Assembly (NCBI GenBank): GCA_030620065.1
Contig: JAUXFJ010000075.1
Coordinates: 1-7,421 of the forward strand
From: Anaerolineaceae bacterium
GTDB lineage: Bacteria; Chloroflexota; Anaerolineae; Anaerolineales; Anaerolineaceae
Direction: 5' to 3'
Length of the DNA: 7,421 bases
Each line of letters starts with the position of its first letter. Positions within the stretch are counted from its first letter, which is position 1. The position numbers and the translations under genes were made by a program. The notes below the pieces were generated by a model. The model searched no databases. It was not told where the DNA came from and was given only the letters and a program-made list of their open reading frames with translations. This document shows positions 1 through 6,291 of this stretch, one piece after another.

Positions 1-271
1 TATCATTGTTGAGTCACTTTGGGAAGCTGGACTTGAATCGGAAAAACCTAAGGCCGCACTTTATGTATGGGCACGATTACCAGTTGGATACGGTGATACA
101 GTGGAGCTGTGTACCCGCCTCTTAGAGGAAACAGGCGTGAGTATTACACCTGGCATCGTTTATGGTCCAAGTGGAGAGGATTATGTCCGCATTTCAATAG
201 TTACACTAACTACTAGGATCAAAGAGGCAACAGATCGAATGCTTGCTTGGCTTAAAAAAGAAAAGGAATAA
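1..271 (+). CDS. Class I/II PLP-dependent aminotransferase, C-terminal fragment (LL-diaminopimelate aminotransferase-like)
   Basis: Only the last 89 residues are inside the window; the reading frame is open from base 2 and the 5' end lies off the left edge. The fragment has the small C-terminal domain of fold-type I aminotransferases: a strand reading LYVWARLP, a helix with LLEETGVSITPG, then YGPSGEDYVRISI and a closing amphipathic helix. The Arg in YVRIS matches the conserved Arg that binds the substrate alpha-carboxylate in this family. The GxxYGPSGExYxR signature fits the DapL/AlaC-like group best, which in DapL makes LL-diaminopimelate for lysine and peptidoglycan synthesis. The catalytic PLP lysine is outside the window, so substrate specificity cannot be decided. 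Two tandem TAA codons end the gene, and hflX starts 6 nt later with its Shine-Dalgarno inside the end of this gene, so the two are probably co-transcribed. Confidence 0.85.
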   Translation, partial: IIVESLWEAGLESEKPKAALYVWARLPVGYGDTVELCTRLLEETGVSITPGIVYGPSGEDYVRISIVTLTTRIKEATDRMLAWLKKEKE

Positions 272-277
272 TAATTT

Positions 278-1621
278 ATGAGGTATTCCAAAAAGCTAAT
301 TGATACAAAGCTAGGCAAAGAACAGGCGATTCTTGTGGGAGTCGACATACCTGACCAAAAGCAGATGTTGACGCTTGAGGACTCCTTAGCAGAATTGGAA
401 TTGCTGACCAGCACGGCTGGGGTTAAAGTCGCGGGTGTGATCTCCCAAAAAATGGATCGACCAAACTCAAAAACCTTTATTGGCTCGGGGAAAGTTGAAG
501 AGGTAAAAATACTTGCTGAGGAAGTTCTAGCAGACTTGATTATTTTTGATGATGAACTATCCCCACGGCATCAGCGGGAATTGGAGGAAGCTTTCGGTGA
601 CAAGATCAAAGTAATCGATAGAACAGCTTTGATACTTGATATTTTTGCGCAGCATGCTAGTACGCGTGAGGGTATTCTTCAAGTTGAACTGGCACAATAC
701 GAATATCGGCTTCCTCGATTAACGAAGGCTTGGACGCATCTAGCGCGCCAAACGGGCGGAGGGGGTGGCCGCTCTGGCGCTGTAGGGGGGGTAGGGTTAC
801 GCGGCCCGGGAGAAAGGCAATTAGAAGTAGACAGGCGTGAAATTCGCACACGCATAGCAAAATTAAAAGCAGAATTGGAGAAGGTTCGTGACCATCGCAT
901 GCGCTACCGTTCGCGGAGGAAGAAAACTCAAATCCCAGTCGTTGCATTGGTCGGGTATACAAACGCTGGTAAGTCTACACTTCTTAATCAACTGTCAGGG
1001 GCAGATGTCTATGTGGCTGATCAGCTTTTTGCAACATTAGATCCAATAACACGGCGGGTTGAGTTGCAGAATGGACAATCAGTTCTAATAACGGATACCG
1101 TAGGGTTCATTCAGAAATTGCCGACGCAGTTAGTTGCTGCGTTTAGGGCCACGCTTGAAGAAATCGCTGAGGCTGACCTGCTGTTGCATGTGGTAGACGT
1201 GACTCATCAAAATGCACCTGCCCAGGCAAAATCTGTACTCCAGACCTTGGAGGAAATTGAAGCAGGTGATATTCCAGTCGTTACAGCGTTGAACAAAATT
1301 GACTGCTTAAAGGACCCTGAAGGAGCAATCGCGAGGATGGCAGATTTTCCGAACACATATGCCATATCCGCATTGACCAAAAGTGGTTTACCAGAGTTAG
1401 GTACTGCAATTGCAACAGAATTGTTTGAAACCTACCTGCCGATTAAAGTCAGACTTCCTTACCAAGAAGGTCAATTAATTTCGGTTTTTCATGAACAGGG
1501 CCAGGTGGAGCAAATGACGCACGGTCGGGGTGGTGTAATAATGCATGGGATGCTACCCAAGCGTTTATACACCCGATTCCAGCCTTTTACTGATTATCCT
1601 GAGATAGAAGAAGAGGATTAA
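278..1621 (+). CDS. hflX: GTPase HflX
   Basis: HflX is a GTPase that binds the 50S subunit and in characterised species splits stalled or heat-damaged 70S ribosomes. The 447-residue product is a usual size. The N-terminal HflX domain spans about residues 15-200, with the GSGKVEE element at 69-75, the glycine-rich loop (160-174) leading into GLRGPGERQLE, and a basic coiled-coil helix to about 213. The G domain has G1 GYTNAGKST (226-234), G2 around FATLDPITR (251-259), G3 DTVGFI (273-278), G4 NKID (339-342) and G5 SAL (364-366), so all nucleotide-binding motifs are intact. A short C-terminal domain ends in an acidic tail. The ATG is preceded by AAAGGAA at 262-268 with 9 nt spacing. It follows the aminotransferase by 6 nt and probably shares its mRNA. 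Its stop codon lies in the A-rich arm of the terminator of the convergent rpmF gene. Confidence 0.97.
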   Translation: MRYSKKLIDTKLGKEQAILVGVDIPDQKQMLTLEDSLAELELLTSTAGVKVAGVISQKMDRPNSKTFIGSGKVEEVKILAEEVLADLIIFDDELSPRHQRELEEAFGDKIKVIDRTALILDIFAQHASTREGILQVELAQYEYRLPRLTKAWTHLARQTGGGGGRSGAVGGVGLRGPGERQLEVDRREIRTRIAKLKAELEKVRDHRMRYRSRRKKTQIPVVALVGYTNAGKSTLLNQLSGADVYVADQLFATLDPITRRVELQNGQSVLITDTVGFIQKLPTQLVAAFRATLEEIAEADLLLHVVDVTHQNAPAQAKSVLQTLEEIEAGDIPVVTALNKIDCLKDPEGAIARMADFPNTYAISALTKSGLPELGTAIATELFETYLPIKVRLPYQEGQLISVFHEQGQVEQMTHGRGGVIMHGMLPKRLYTRFQPFTDYPEIEEED

Positions 1622-1624
1622 AAA

Positions 1625-1652
1625 ATAAATCCGTGCCCATGCACGGATTTAT
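1625..1652 (-). terminator. Intrinsic terminator of rpmF, possibly also stopping hflX
   Basis: A perfect 12-bp inverted repeat, ATAAATCCGTGC (1625-1636) and its complement (1641-1652), encloses a 4-nt loop. Read on the minus strand, the hairpin is followed by a run of T residues (the A run at 1620-1625 of the + strand), the classic Rho-independent form, 21 nt past the rpmF stop codon. On the + strand the hairpin is flanked 5' by A residues but has no good T tract after it, so termination of hflX there is likely weaker or depends on the hairpin alone. Confidence 0.85.
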
Positions 1653-1673
1653 AGTAGTCAAAGTAACAATTGT

Positions 1674-1859
1674 CTAATCTTTTTCTATTATTAAAACTTC
1701 ACGACCTTGGTACTGACCGCAATTTGGGCATACACGATGAGGTAAGCGCGTTTCGCCACAATTGGGGCATGCAACGCTGTTGCGGGCTTTCAGAGCATCG
1801 TGTGAACGGCGTCGATCACGTCGTCCCGGGGAAATCTTCCTTTTTGGTAAAGGGGTCAT
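1674..1859 (-). CDS. rpmF: 50S ribosomal protein L32
   Basis: A 61-residue protein with the L32 pattern: a Pro- and Arg/Lys-rich N-terminus (PLPKRKISPGRRDRRRSH) that threads into 23S rRNA, then a zinc ribbon with two CPNC pairs (C31, C34, C44, C47), separated by GETRLPHRV, and a short hydrophobic end. All four cysteines are present, so this is the zinc-binding (C+) form rather than a zinc-independent paralogue. The start is secure: AGGAG at 1866-1870 lies 6 nt before the ATG. The gene has its own near-consensus promoter upstream and a strong terminator downstream, so it can be transcribed alone, although read-through from the DUF2007 gene is also possible because no terminator is visible between them. 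Confidence 0.97.
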   Translation of the reverse strand: MTPLPKRKISPGRRDRRRSHDALKARNSVACPNCGETRLPHRVCPNCGQYQGREVLIIEKD

Positions 1860-1913
1860 CTTGCACTCCTGTTGAATTCTTTTATCTGTTTATAATACCT
1901 TAACAACCAATAA

Positions 1914-1942
1914 ATTATACTAGTTAAGCAATTATTCGTCAA
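1914..1942 (-). promoter_or_regulatory. Sigma-70-type promoter of rpmF
   Basis: On the minus strand a -35 box TTGACG (1937-1942) and a perfect -10 box TATAAT (1914-1919) are separated by exactly 17 nt. Transcription would start near 1906-1908, giving a leader of about 45-50 nt before the rpmF ATG that contains the AGGAG ribosome-binding site. The boxes lie wholly between the DUF2007 gene and rpmF. This is the best promoter match I can find in the window and fits recognition by the primary sigma factor encoded at 4349-5551. Confidence 0.85.
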
Positions 1943-1972
1943 GACAAATTTTGATATGTAGACAAGTTTCGA

Positions 1973-2260
1973 TCATTGGTTTGCACTGGCATCGGGTTCT
2001 ATGTCTGTTATGTCTGAATCTTCGTAATCCCCCTGTTTCATAGAAACGAGGAGTGCATGTGCGTCATCTGCATTTTCCGGATCGACAAGGACTTCAACAA
2101 TACCTAGAGGACCGATGGAAAGTCCTATGGCAGCAGCAGCCCCTTCTTGTGTGAGGATTACCCTAATACCCTTGGATTCCAAAAAAGCTTTGAGCATCTC
2201 ACCTTCTAGACGTCCACGAGCATTATAAACGGAAATAAAATCGGCTAAACTACTTGCCAT
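1973..2260 (-). CDS. DUF2007 family protein (putative signal-transducing protein)
   Basis: A 95-residue soluble protein. Residues 8-73 match the DUF2007 pattern: a first strand FISVYNARGRLEGEM, a helix ending in LESKGIRV, a strand with ILTQEG, the G-P-LGIVEVLVDPENADDAHALL block, and a closing helix. Such domains form a small ferredoxin-like fold; family members are named putative signal-transducing proteins, but no biochemical role is established. The last 20 or so residues are acidic and probably disordered. The ATG follows the TAA of ndk with no gap, and its AAAGGTGG ribosome-binding site lies inside the ndk 3' end (2273-2280, about 12 nt away), so translation is probably coupled to ndk. 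I see no signal peptide or membrane segment. Confidence 0.85.
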   Translation of the reverse strand: MASSLADFISVYNARGRLEGEMLKAFLESKGIRVILTQEGAAAAIGLSIGPLGIVEVLVDPENADDAHALLVSMKQGDYEDSDITDIEPDASANQ

Positions 2261-2710
2261 TTATTCGTATATCCACCTTTCGACATCCCTTTCCCAACTG
2301 ATTAATTCTTCTTTTTTGAACCAAAGGGTAATCTCTTTTTCTGCTGATTCAGGTGAATCAGAAGCATGGGTTAAATTATAACGGGTTTCCAATGCAAAAT
2401 CATGCCGAACAGATCCCGGGGCAGCTTCAGTTGCTTTGGTTTTCCCCATGGTTTGGCGAATAGCCGTGATTGCATCCGGTCCTTGCCAAACCATTGCCAT
2501 CACTGGTGCAGCGGTTATGAATTTTATCAGTGGTTCATAAAAGGATTTACCGATATGGGTAGCATAGTGTGTTTCGGCAAGTTCCTTTGAAACCGACATA
2601 AATTTTGCTGCAATGAGGCGAAGTCCGCGCCTTTCTAGGCGCGTGATGACTTCTCCGATCAGACCGCGTTGAACCGCATCTGGTTTAATGAGTACGAGTG
2701 AGCGTTCCAA
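2261..2710 (-). CDS. ndk: Nucleoside diphosphate kinase
   Basis: Ndk moves the gamma-phosphate from ATP to other (d)NDPs through a phospho-histidine and so balances NTP and dNTP pools. I choose the TTG at 2710, giving 149 residues that begin MERSLVLIKPDAVQRG as in canonical Ndk proteins. GGAGG at 2716-2720 sits 5 nt upstream. A longer 153-codon version starting at TTG 2722 would place that ribosome-binding site inside the gene and has no site of its own. With this start the family residues are K9, Y49, F57, R85, T91, R102, N112 and the catalytic H115 in NLTHASDS. All are present. The loop before the active site departs from the usual pattern (GKTKATEA; SVRHD instead of xIRGD). It follows the WL-motif gene by 45 nt with no terminator and runs directly into the DUF2007 gene. 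Confidence 0.95.
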   Translation of the reverse strand: MERSLVLIKPDAVQRGLIGEVITRLERRGLRLIAAKFMSVSKELAETHYATHIGKSFYEPLIKFITAAPVMAMVWQGPDAITAIRQTMGKTKATEAAPGSVRHDFALETRYNLTHASDSPESAEKEITLWFKKEELISWERDVERWIYE

Positions 2711-2715
2711 TAGTT

Positions 2716-2720
2716 CCTCC
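2716..2720 (-). promoter_or_regulatory. Ribosome-binding site that sets the ndk start
   Basis: On the minus strand GGAGG, within TTGGAGGAACTATTG, stands 5 nt before the TTG at 2710. The site decides the ndk start, because an upstream in-frame TTG at 2722 overlaps the start of the GGAGG context and has no Shine-Dalgarno of its own. Confidence 0.75.
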
Positions 2721-2755
2721 AAAATTAATGATGTATCTTTTAGCAGTCATAGGTG

Positions 2756-4006
2756 TTAAGAGAACAATTGTGATGATCTTGAATAAGCTTCAACTGCCTT
2801 TGCAGCCTGGTCACTATGCATGAAGGCATCTCCAAGAAGCTGCCATATTTCGTGAGAGTCGGGATGATTTTCAAGCCAGCTTTGGAGCATATTTATCACG
2901 TTGTCGAGAAACGTTTCCTGGGTAATCAAGTCGTTTGCTTTATTAATTACCTCTTTAATATCATCTTTAAGCAAAGCTAGTCTCAGAGGTTCTAGCTGCG
3001 GATCCATTGTTTCTATTGGTTTGTTTACATGCTGATCATTTATATAATCGAGAATTTCAATAAAAACAGGTTTTGTTTTTAATAAGGAGTGAGATACTGC
3101 GGATTCACCATGTAAGGCCGAATTGATATCATTTATTTTTTTGTTTTCTTCAGTTTGAGCATTATCCTCAGATAAAATATTATCGATCTGAATTTTATGA
3201 TAATTGTCTATATCGAGACTGTTTAAGTCGCGAGCTAGAGTATTTTTAGAAACATGATTTGGTTCAGAAAGAGTGATCTTACTGGTTTCCTTCTCTTCAG
3301 AAGAATGGATAACCTTAGTTAACCATTTCGGCAATTCTTTATCCAATCCCACTGTATCTTCATCAGCAACAGTCAGGGGCTGATTTTGTTGAGGGGACTG
3401 TGTATCTATTTCGGAAATCGATACATTGTCTGTTTTTGGTCCATCAGAAATTGTTTGCAACACAAAATCATCGGTCTGAAGTTCTTCATTATGATCAGAA
3501 AAAGTGTCCAGGTTTTCATCTGAAACTTCTTCAGTCAATTTTCCGTTTGCTGGTAATTGATACGACATTGATCTTTTTGCTCTGATGTCTTTGTCAGTTG
3601 TTGTTATCTTAGCTCTTTCTGAATCAGGCATGATATGGGCAAGTTCAGAAAGCCAATCAGAACCAGAATCTGATGAGTCAGGGAGGACTCCATGAGATGA
3701 AGAATTTGAGGATGACGATTCAGGCGTGTCTTGGTGTTTTACTTCTTGAGTCGGCAAAATAATTTCTACTTGAAGAGGTTCAGTAACCTCATCGTCTTTG
3801 ATAGAATGTTCTTTTATCCAACCGATTTTATCAGAAACCTGATCTTGGGCAGGTTCTGATGCATTGCCAATAGCTAATTTATCGGTGCTTTTCTTGTCAG
3901 GGGTTGGTATGGATGCTAGACCTTGTAACCATAGAGGAAGATTCGCTTTGTGGTGAAGAGAATCATTGCTTTTATCATTTACCGCTCTTGGATTGCTGTC
4001 AGTCAT
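2756..4006 (-). CDS. Acidic, largely disordered WL-motif protein with C-terminal TPR
   Basis: No characterised homologue is recognised. The 416-residue product is soluble, without signal peptide or membrane segment. Residues 1 to about 300 are rich in Ser, Asp, Glu, Asn and Thr (including a serine-rich run near 96-104) and look disordered. They are punctuated by short tryptophan motifs: LPLWLQGL (W26), IGWIKEH (W63), SDWLSELAHI (W118) and LPKWLTKVI (W228). From about 310 onward the sequence is helical and ends in a TPR-like repeat (about 382-416: HPDSHEIWQLLGDAF, then AAKAVEAYSRS). From memory, Anaerolineae carry proteins with repeated WL motifs and a similar C-terminal TPR, so this is probably a scaffold or adaptor; that is inference. 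The ATG at 4006 has AGGA 10 nt upstream (4017-4020); a TTG at 4012 would add two residues at only 4 nt spacing. ndk follows after 45 nt. Confidence 0.85.
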   Translation of the reverse strand: MTDSNPRAVNDKSNDSLHHKANLPLWLQGLASIPTPDKKSTDKLAIGNASEPAQDQVSDKIGWIKEHSIKDDEVTEPLQVEIILPTQEVKHQDTPESSSSNSSSHGVLPDSSDSGSDWLSELAHIMPDSERAKITTTDKDIRAKRSMSYQLPANGKLTEEVSDENLDTFSDHNEELQTDDFVLQTISDGPKTDNVSISEIDTQSPQQNQPLTVADEDTVGLDKELPKWLTKVIHSSEEKETSKITLSEPNHVSKNTLARDLNSLDIDNYHKIQIDNILSEDNAQTEENKKINDINSALHGESAVSHSLLKTKPVFIEILDYINDQHVNKPIETMDPQLEPLRLALLKDDIKEVINKANDLITQETFLDNVINMLQSWLENHPDSHEIWQLLGDAFMHSDQAAKAVEAYSRSSQLFS

Positions 4007-4012
4007 ATGCAA

Positions 4013-4286
4013 ATTGTCCTGATTAAGTAAGACTGTTAATTGTTCGCTTGATAGGTGGATGAAACTGATCTTTCCATATCAAGCATATAAATCATAACGG
4101 CTTCTGATGAAATTGTATCAGGGTCTGGTAGTTTATGCATGATGAACTATGTATATGGGGTGAGCGTGATAATCTTGCTTCGGTAATTAATGTGTTAATT
4201 TCTACGTAATGCTCGCGCAATCTAATTGAATTTAAACTATCTTCTTTCAAGTGAGACATATTATCAGGCATAACCTTAATTATGGT
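4013..4286. other. AT-rich spacer with weak promoter candidates and two small overlapping frames
   Basis: Together with the rpoD terminator this fills the 336 bp between rpoD and the WL-motif gene. On the minus strand it holds a 59-codon frame (4092-4271) and a 34-codon frame (4036-4140) in a different register. Neither has a convincing ribosome-binding site. Promoter candidates for the WL-motif gene are an extended -10 TGATACAAT (4112-4120) and TATGAT (4091-4096) with GATACA 17 nt upstream; neither has a good -35 box. No tRNA, riboswitch or sizeable inverted repeat is visible to me here. Confidence 0.45.
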
Positions 4287-4320
4287 AAAAAGTTGCAGAG
4301 TTCGTTACACACTCTGCAAC
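4287..4320 (-). terminator. Intrinsic terminator of rpoD
   Basis: A perfect 10-bp inverted repeat, GTTGCAGAGT (4292-4301) with ACTCTGCAAC (4311-4320), encloses a 9-nt loop. On the minus strand the hairpin runs into five T residues (A run 4287-4291 of the + strand). It begins 28 nt after the rpoD stop codon, in the right orientation and distance for a Rho-independent terminator. Confidence 0.85.
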
Positions 4321-4348
4321 AATAACATTATTCTATGTAAAATATGCA

Positions 4349-5551
4349 CTATTCGCCTAGATAATCCCGTAACTTGCGGCGGATAGATGGGTGGCGTAGA
4401 CGACTTAAAGCTTGGGCTTCGATCTGACGCACACGCTCTCTGGTAACACCCATCTTACGACCGACTTCTTCGAGTGTATATGCCTGCCCGTCTAATAAGC
4501 CATATCTCAGCTGCAGGATTCTGACCTCGCGAGGGGGTAAGGATTCGAGTATATCAACTAGATGCTCTTTGAGAAGATGGTATGTGGCTGTGTCGTCAGG
4601 AGGTGGTGCTTCGTCATCTTCAATGAAGTCTCCTAACATGGAGTCTTCTTCATCATCGGTTGGTAATTCAAGTGAAAGTGGCCGTCTTGCCACTTGAATC
4701 ATATGCTCCACTTTTTTGGGTGGGACTTCAAGGGTTTCAGCTAGTTCTTCAACGTTCGGAGCACGACCTAGTTTTTGAGTGAGTTGATGCTGCACACGTA
4801 GAAGTTTATTGATTTGGTCTCCCATATGGACTGGGACTCGAATAGTGCGGCCTTGATCAGCAATTGCGCGGGTAACTGCCTGACGTATCCACCAAGTGGC
4901 GTAAGTACTGAATTTGTGTCCGCGGCGATATTCGAATTTCTTAGTTGCGCGTATTAAACCGATGTTGCCTTCTTGAATTAAATCCAAGAATGGTACACCG
5001 CGTCCCATATATTTTTTTGCGACACTAATGACCAATCGAGAGTTGGCAGTGACCAAGTGCTCTCTTGCATCCCAGCCATCTTCGATTAAGAGGCGCAATT
5101 CCATGCGTCTTCGTGGACCGACATTGCCACGCGCCAGTTCTTCCCGGGCCATACGCCCGCTTTCGATACGCTGCGCCAATTCAACCTCCTCGATTGCAGT
5201 TAAAAGCGGAACGCGGCTGACTTCTTTGAGATAAAGGCCAATCGTATCGTCAGTATCGATATTTGCGAGATCATCCAATGTACCATGCGTATCGTCTATT
5301 TCTTCTTCAACGAGGTCTTCATCAGATGGCTCTGGTAATAAGCTAGTATCTTCGATATATGGAATACCAGCATTGGTCAGAGCAGTGAAAGCTTCTTCCA
5401 ACTGATCAATATCTTGCTCAGCTTCCGGAAAGAATTTCAATATGTCATCAATTGTGACGTAGGATTTATTTAGTCCAACCTCAAGCAGCCGCGCGAGAGC
5501 GGGGAATTGTCTTTCTTCTTCTACAACTGGTTTAGCATTAATTCGAGCCAT
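4349..5551 (-). CDS. rpoD: Primary RNA polymerase sigma factor (RpoD/SigA)
   Basis: This 400-residue protein is the housekeeping sigma factor that directs RNA polymerase to -35/-10 promoters. Domains in order: a short region 1.1-like helical part (about 15-65), an acidic linker, region 1.2 (DDTIGLYLKEVSRVPLLT, 101-118), regions 2.1-2.4 (about 165-243) with NSRLVISVAKKY, DLIQEGNIGLIRA and the -10-melting element KFSTYATWWIRQAVTRAI, region 3 (about 244-300), and region 4 (about 337-398) with LPPREVRILQLRYGL and the -35-binding helix-turn-helix EEVGRKMGVTRERVRQIEAQAL. The YATWWIRQAI-type motif and full regions 1.2-4.2 mark it as group 1. The non-conserved insert between 1.2 and 2.1 is very short. 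The ATG is the only usable start, since an in-frame TAG lies 15 nt upstream. The Shine-Dalgarno is poor: AGGAA at 5567-5571 is 15 nt away. The gene has its own terminator. Confidence 0.97.
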   Translation of the reverse strand: MARINAKPVVEEERQFPALARLLEVGLNKSYVTIDDILKFFPEAEQDIDQLEEAFTALTNAGIPYIEDTSLLPEPSDEDLVEEEIDDTHGTLDDLANIDTDDTIGLYLKEVSRVPLLTAIEEVELAQRIESGRMAREELARGNVGPRRRMELRLLIEDGWDAREHLVTANSRLVISVAKKYMGRGVPFLDLIQEGNIGLIRATKKFEYRRGHKFSTYATWWIRQAVTRAIADQGRTIRVPVHMGDQINKLLRVQHQLTQKLGRAPNVEELAETLEVPPKKVEHMIQVARRPLSLELPTDDEEDSMLGDFIEDDEAPPPDDTATYHLLKEHLVDILESLPPREVRILQLRYGLLDGQAYTLEEVGRKMGVTRERVRQIEAQALSRLRHPSIRRKLRDYLGE

Positions 5552-5706
5552 TTTATCTGTCTTATATTCCTAAATTTTGATAACGTCTTTATAAAAGCCT
5601 AATATATCTTCCTCTTCAGAGTACTCTTTTTTTGATTAATTAGCAATACCCAATAATTTTATTGTTATTAGATGATGAATTGATTAGTATGGTTACATTT
5701 ATTGAA
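5552..5706. other. AT-rich spacer upstream of rpoD
   Basis: This 155-bp stretch must hold any separate rpoD promoter. On the minus strand I see TTGCTA and TACTCT separated by 17 nt, TATATT within GATATATTAGG, and TATAAG at 5561-5566 just 9 nt before the start codon. None forms a convincing -35/-10 pair. No strong GC-rich hairpin is present after the DUF4340 stop codon, so read-through from the transporter genes into rpoD is possible. Confidence 0.4.
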
Positions 5707-6285
5707 TCATGGTCCAATATCATCTGAAGTTGGCTTTGGTGTGGAGGTAGGAAGCTGCTTGGACGTATTGATGATTTCTACTATCCTATCAATACCCGCT
5801 TTTGGTATGACTGCGACTTTATTGAAATCAACCTTGGCATAATAACCGGTTTGTGTAGGATTAGCAGTGCCTATTTTAATTGCTATGAGCGTACCATCGG
5901 TTAACGAGAAGGTAAAAGTGTAGGTGGGTATATCCAGGCCGGTTGCTGAGCCATCCGGTGCAATATCCAATACAGTCAATGTGCGTAGTGAAGTAATTTG
6001 ACTTACTATTTCTGCAACATTTCCAGGGGTTATATGCCCCGTTGTTATGTTTATTTCCCAAGATAGATCATCAACTCGCGAGATAACAATATCCTCGTTA
6101 TTGCTGGATGCGAATAAAATCTCATTGATCGAATTGATATCGAGGTCGACAAAAGCTGGCACAGGGGTGGCTGTGGGGCCATTTTCTTTTGTGAAATCAA
6201 GCCAACCTTTTTGCTGCAACAGGATAAAGGCGGCCACTAGGACAAGCATAATGATCAGCAAAATAAGCGTATTTTTCTTAATCAT
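5707..6285 (-). CDS. Membrane-anchored DUF4340 domain protein
   Basis: A 192-residue protein with one N-terminal membrane helix (about residues 6-23, after MIKKN), so the rest probably faces outside the cytoplasmic membrane. Residues about 44-170 match DUF4340: a beta-rich start (VDLDINSINEILF), a WEIN strand, and the hallmark segment GLDIPTYTFTFSLTDGTLIAIKIGTANP followed by GYYAKVD and an IDRI helix. A Pro/Thr/Ser-rich linker follows the membrane helix and a similar tail ends the protein. It is much shorter than many DUF4340 proteins, holding a single domain. It starts 6 nt after the GldG-like gene with only a weak ribosome-binding site, so translational coupling is likely. In known gene neighbourhoods DUF4340 sits beside ABC-2 permease, ATPase and GldG genes. 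Its biochemical role is unknown. Confidence 0.85.
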   Translation of the reverse strand: MIKKNTLILLIIMLVLVAAFILLQQKGWLDFTKENGPTATPVPAFVDLDINSINEILFASSNNEDIVISRVDDLSWEINITTGHITPGNVAEIVSQITSLRTLTVLDIAPDGSATGLDIPTYTFTFSLTDGTLIAIKIGTANPTQTGYYAKVDFNKVAVIPKAGIDRIVEIINTSKQLPTSTPKPTSDDIGP

Positions 6286-6291
6286 CGGGAC

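Noticed and set aside
657..962. Two overlapping minus-strand open frames of 101 and 73 codons inside hflX
   Set aside because: They lie antisense to the Gly-rich loop and the start of the G domain of a clearly conserved gene; their translations are Pro/Arg/Ser-rich with no recognisable domain, as expected from shadow frames.
1670..1903. A + strand open frame of 77 codons across rpmF
   Set aside because: It is antisense to rpmF and its promoter-proximal leader; rpmF is certain from its zinc ribbon, ribosome-binding site and promoter.
5618..5627. Perfect 10-bp palindrome AGAGTACTCT upstream of rpoD, considered as an operator
   Set aside because: A palindrome of this length is expected by chance several times in 7.4 kb, it has no second copy nearby, and it is not placed against a recognisable promoter.
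5654..5667. AT-only palindrome CAATAAAATTATTG after the DUF4340 gene, considered as a terminator
   Set aside because: The stem has only A-T pairs apart from one G-C closing pair, leaves a 2-nt loop, and has no T tract in the needed direction.
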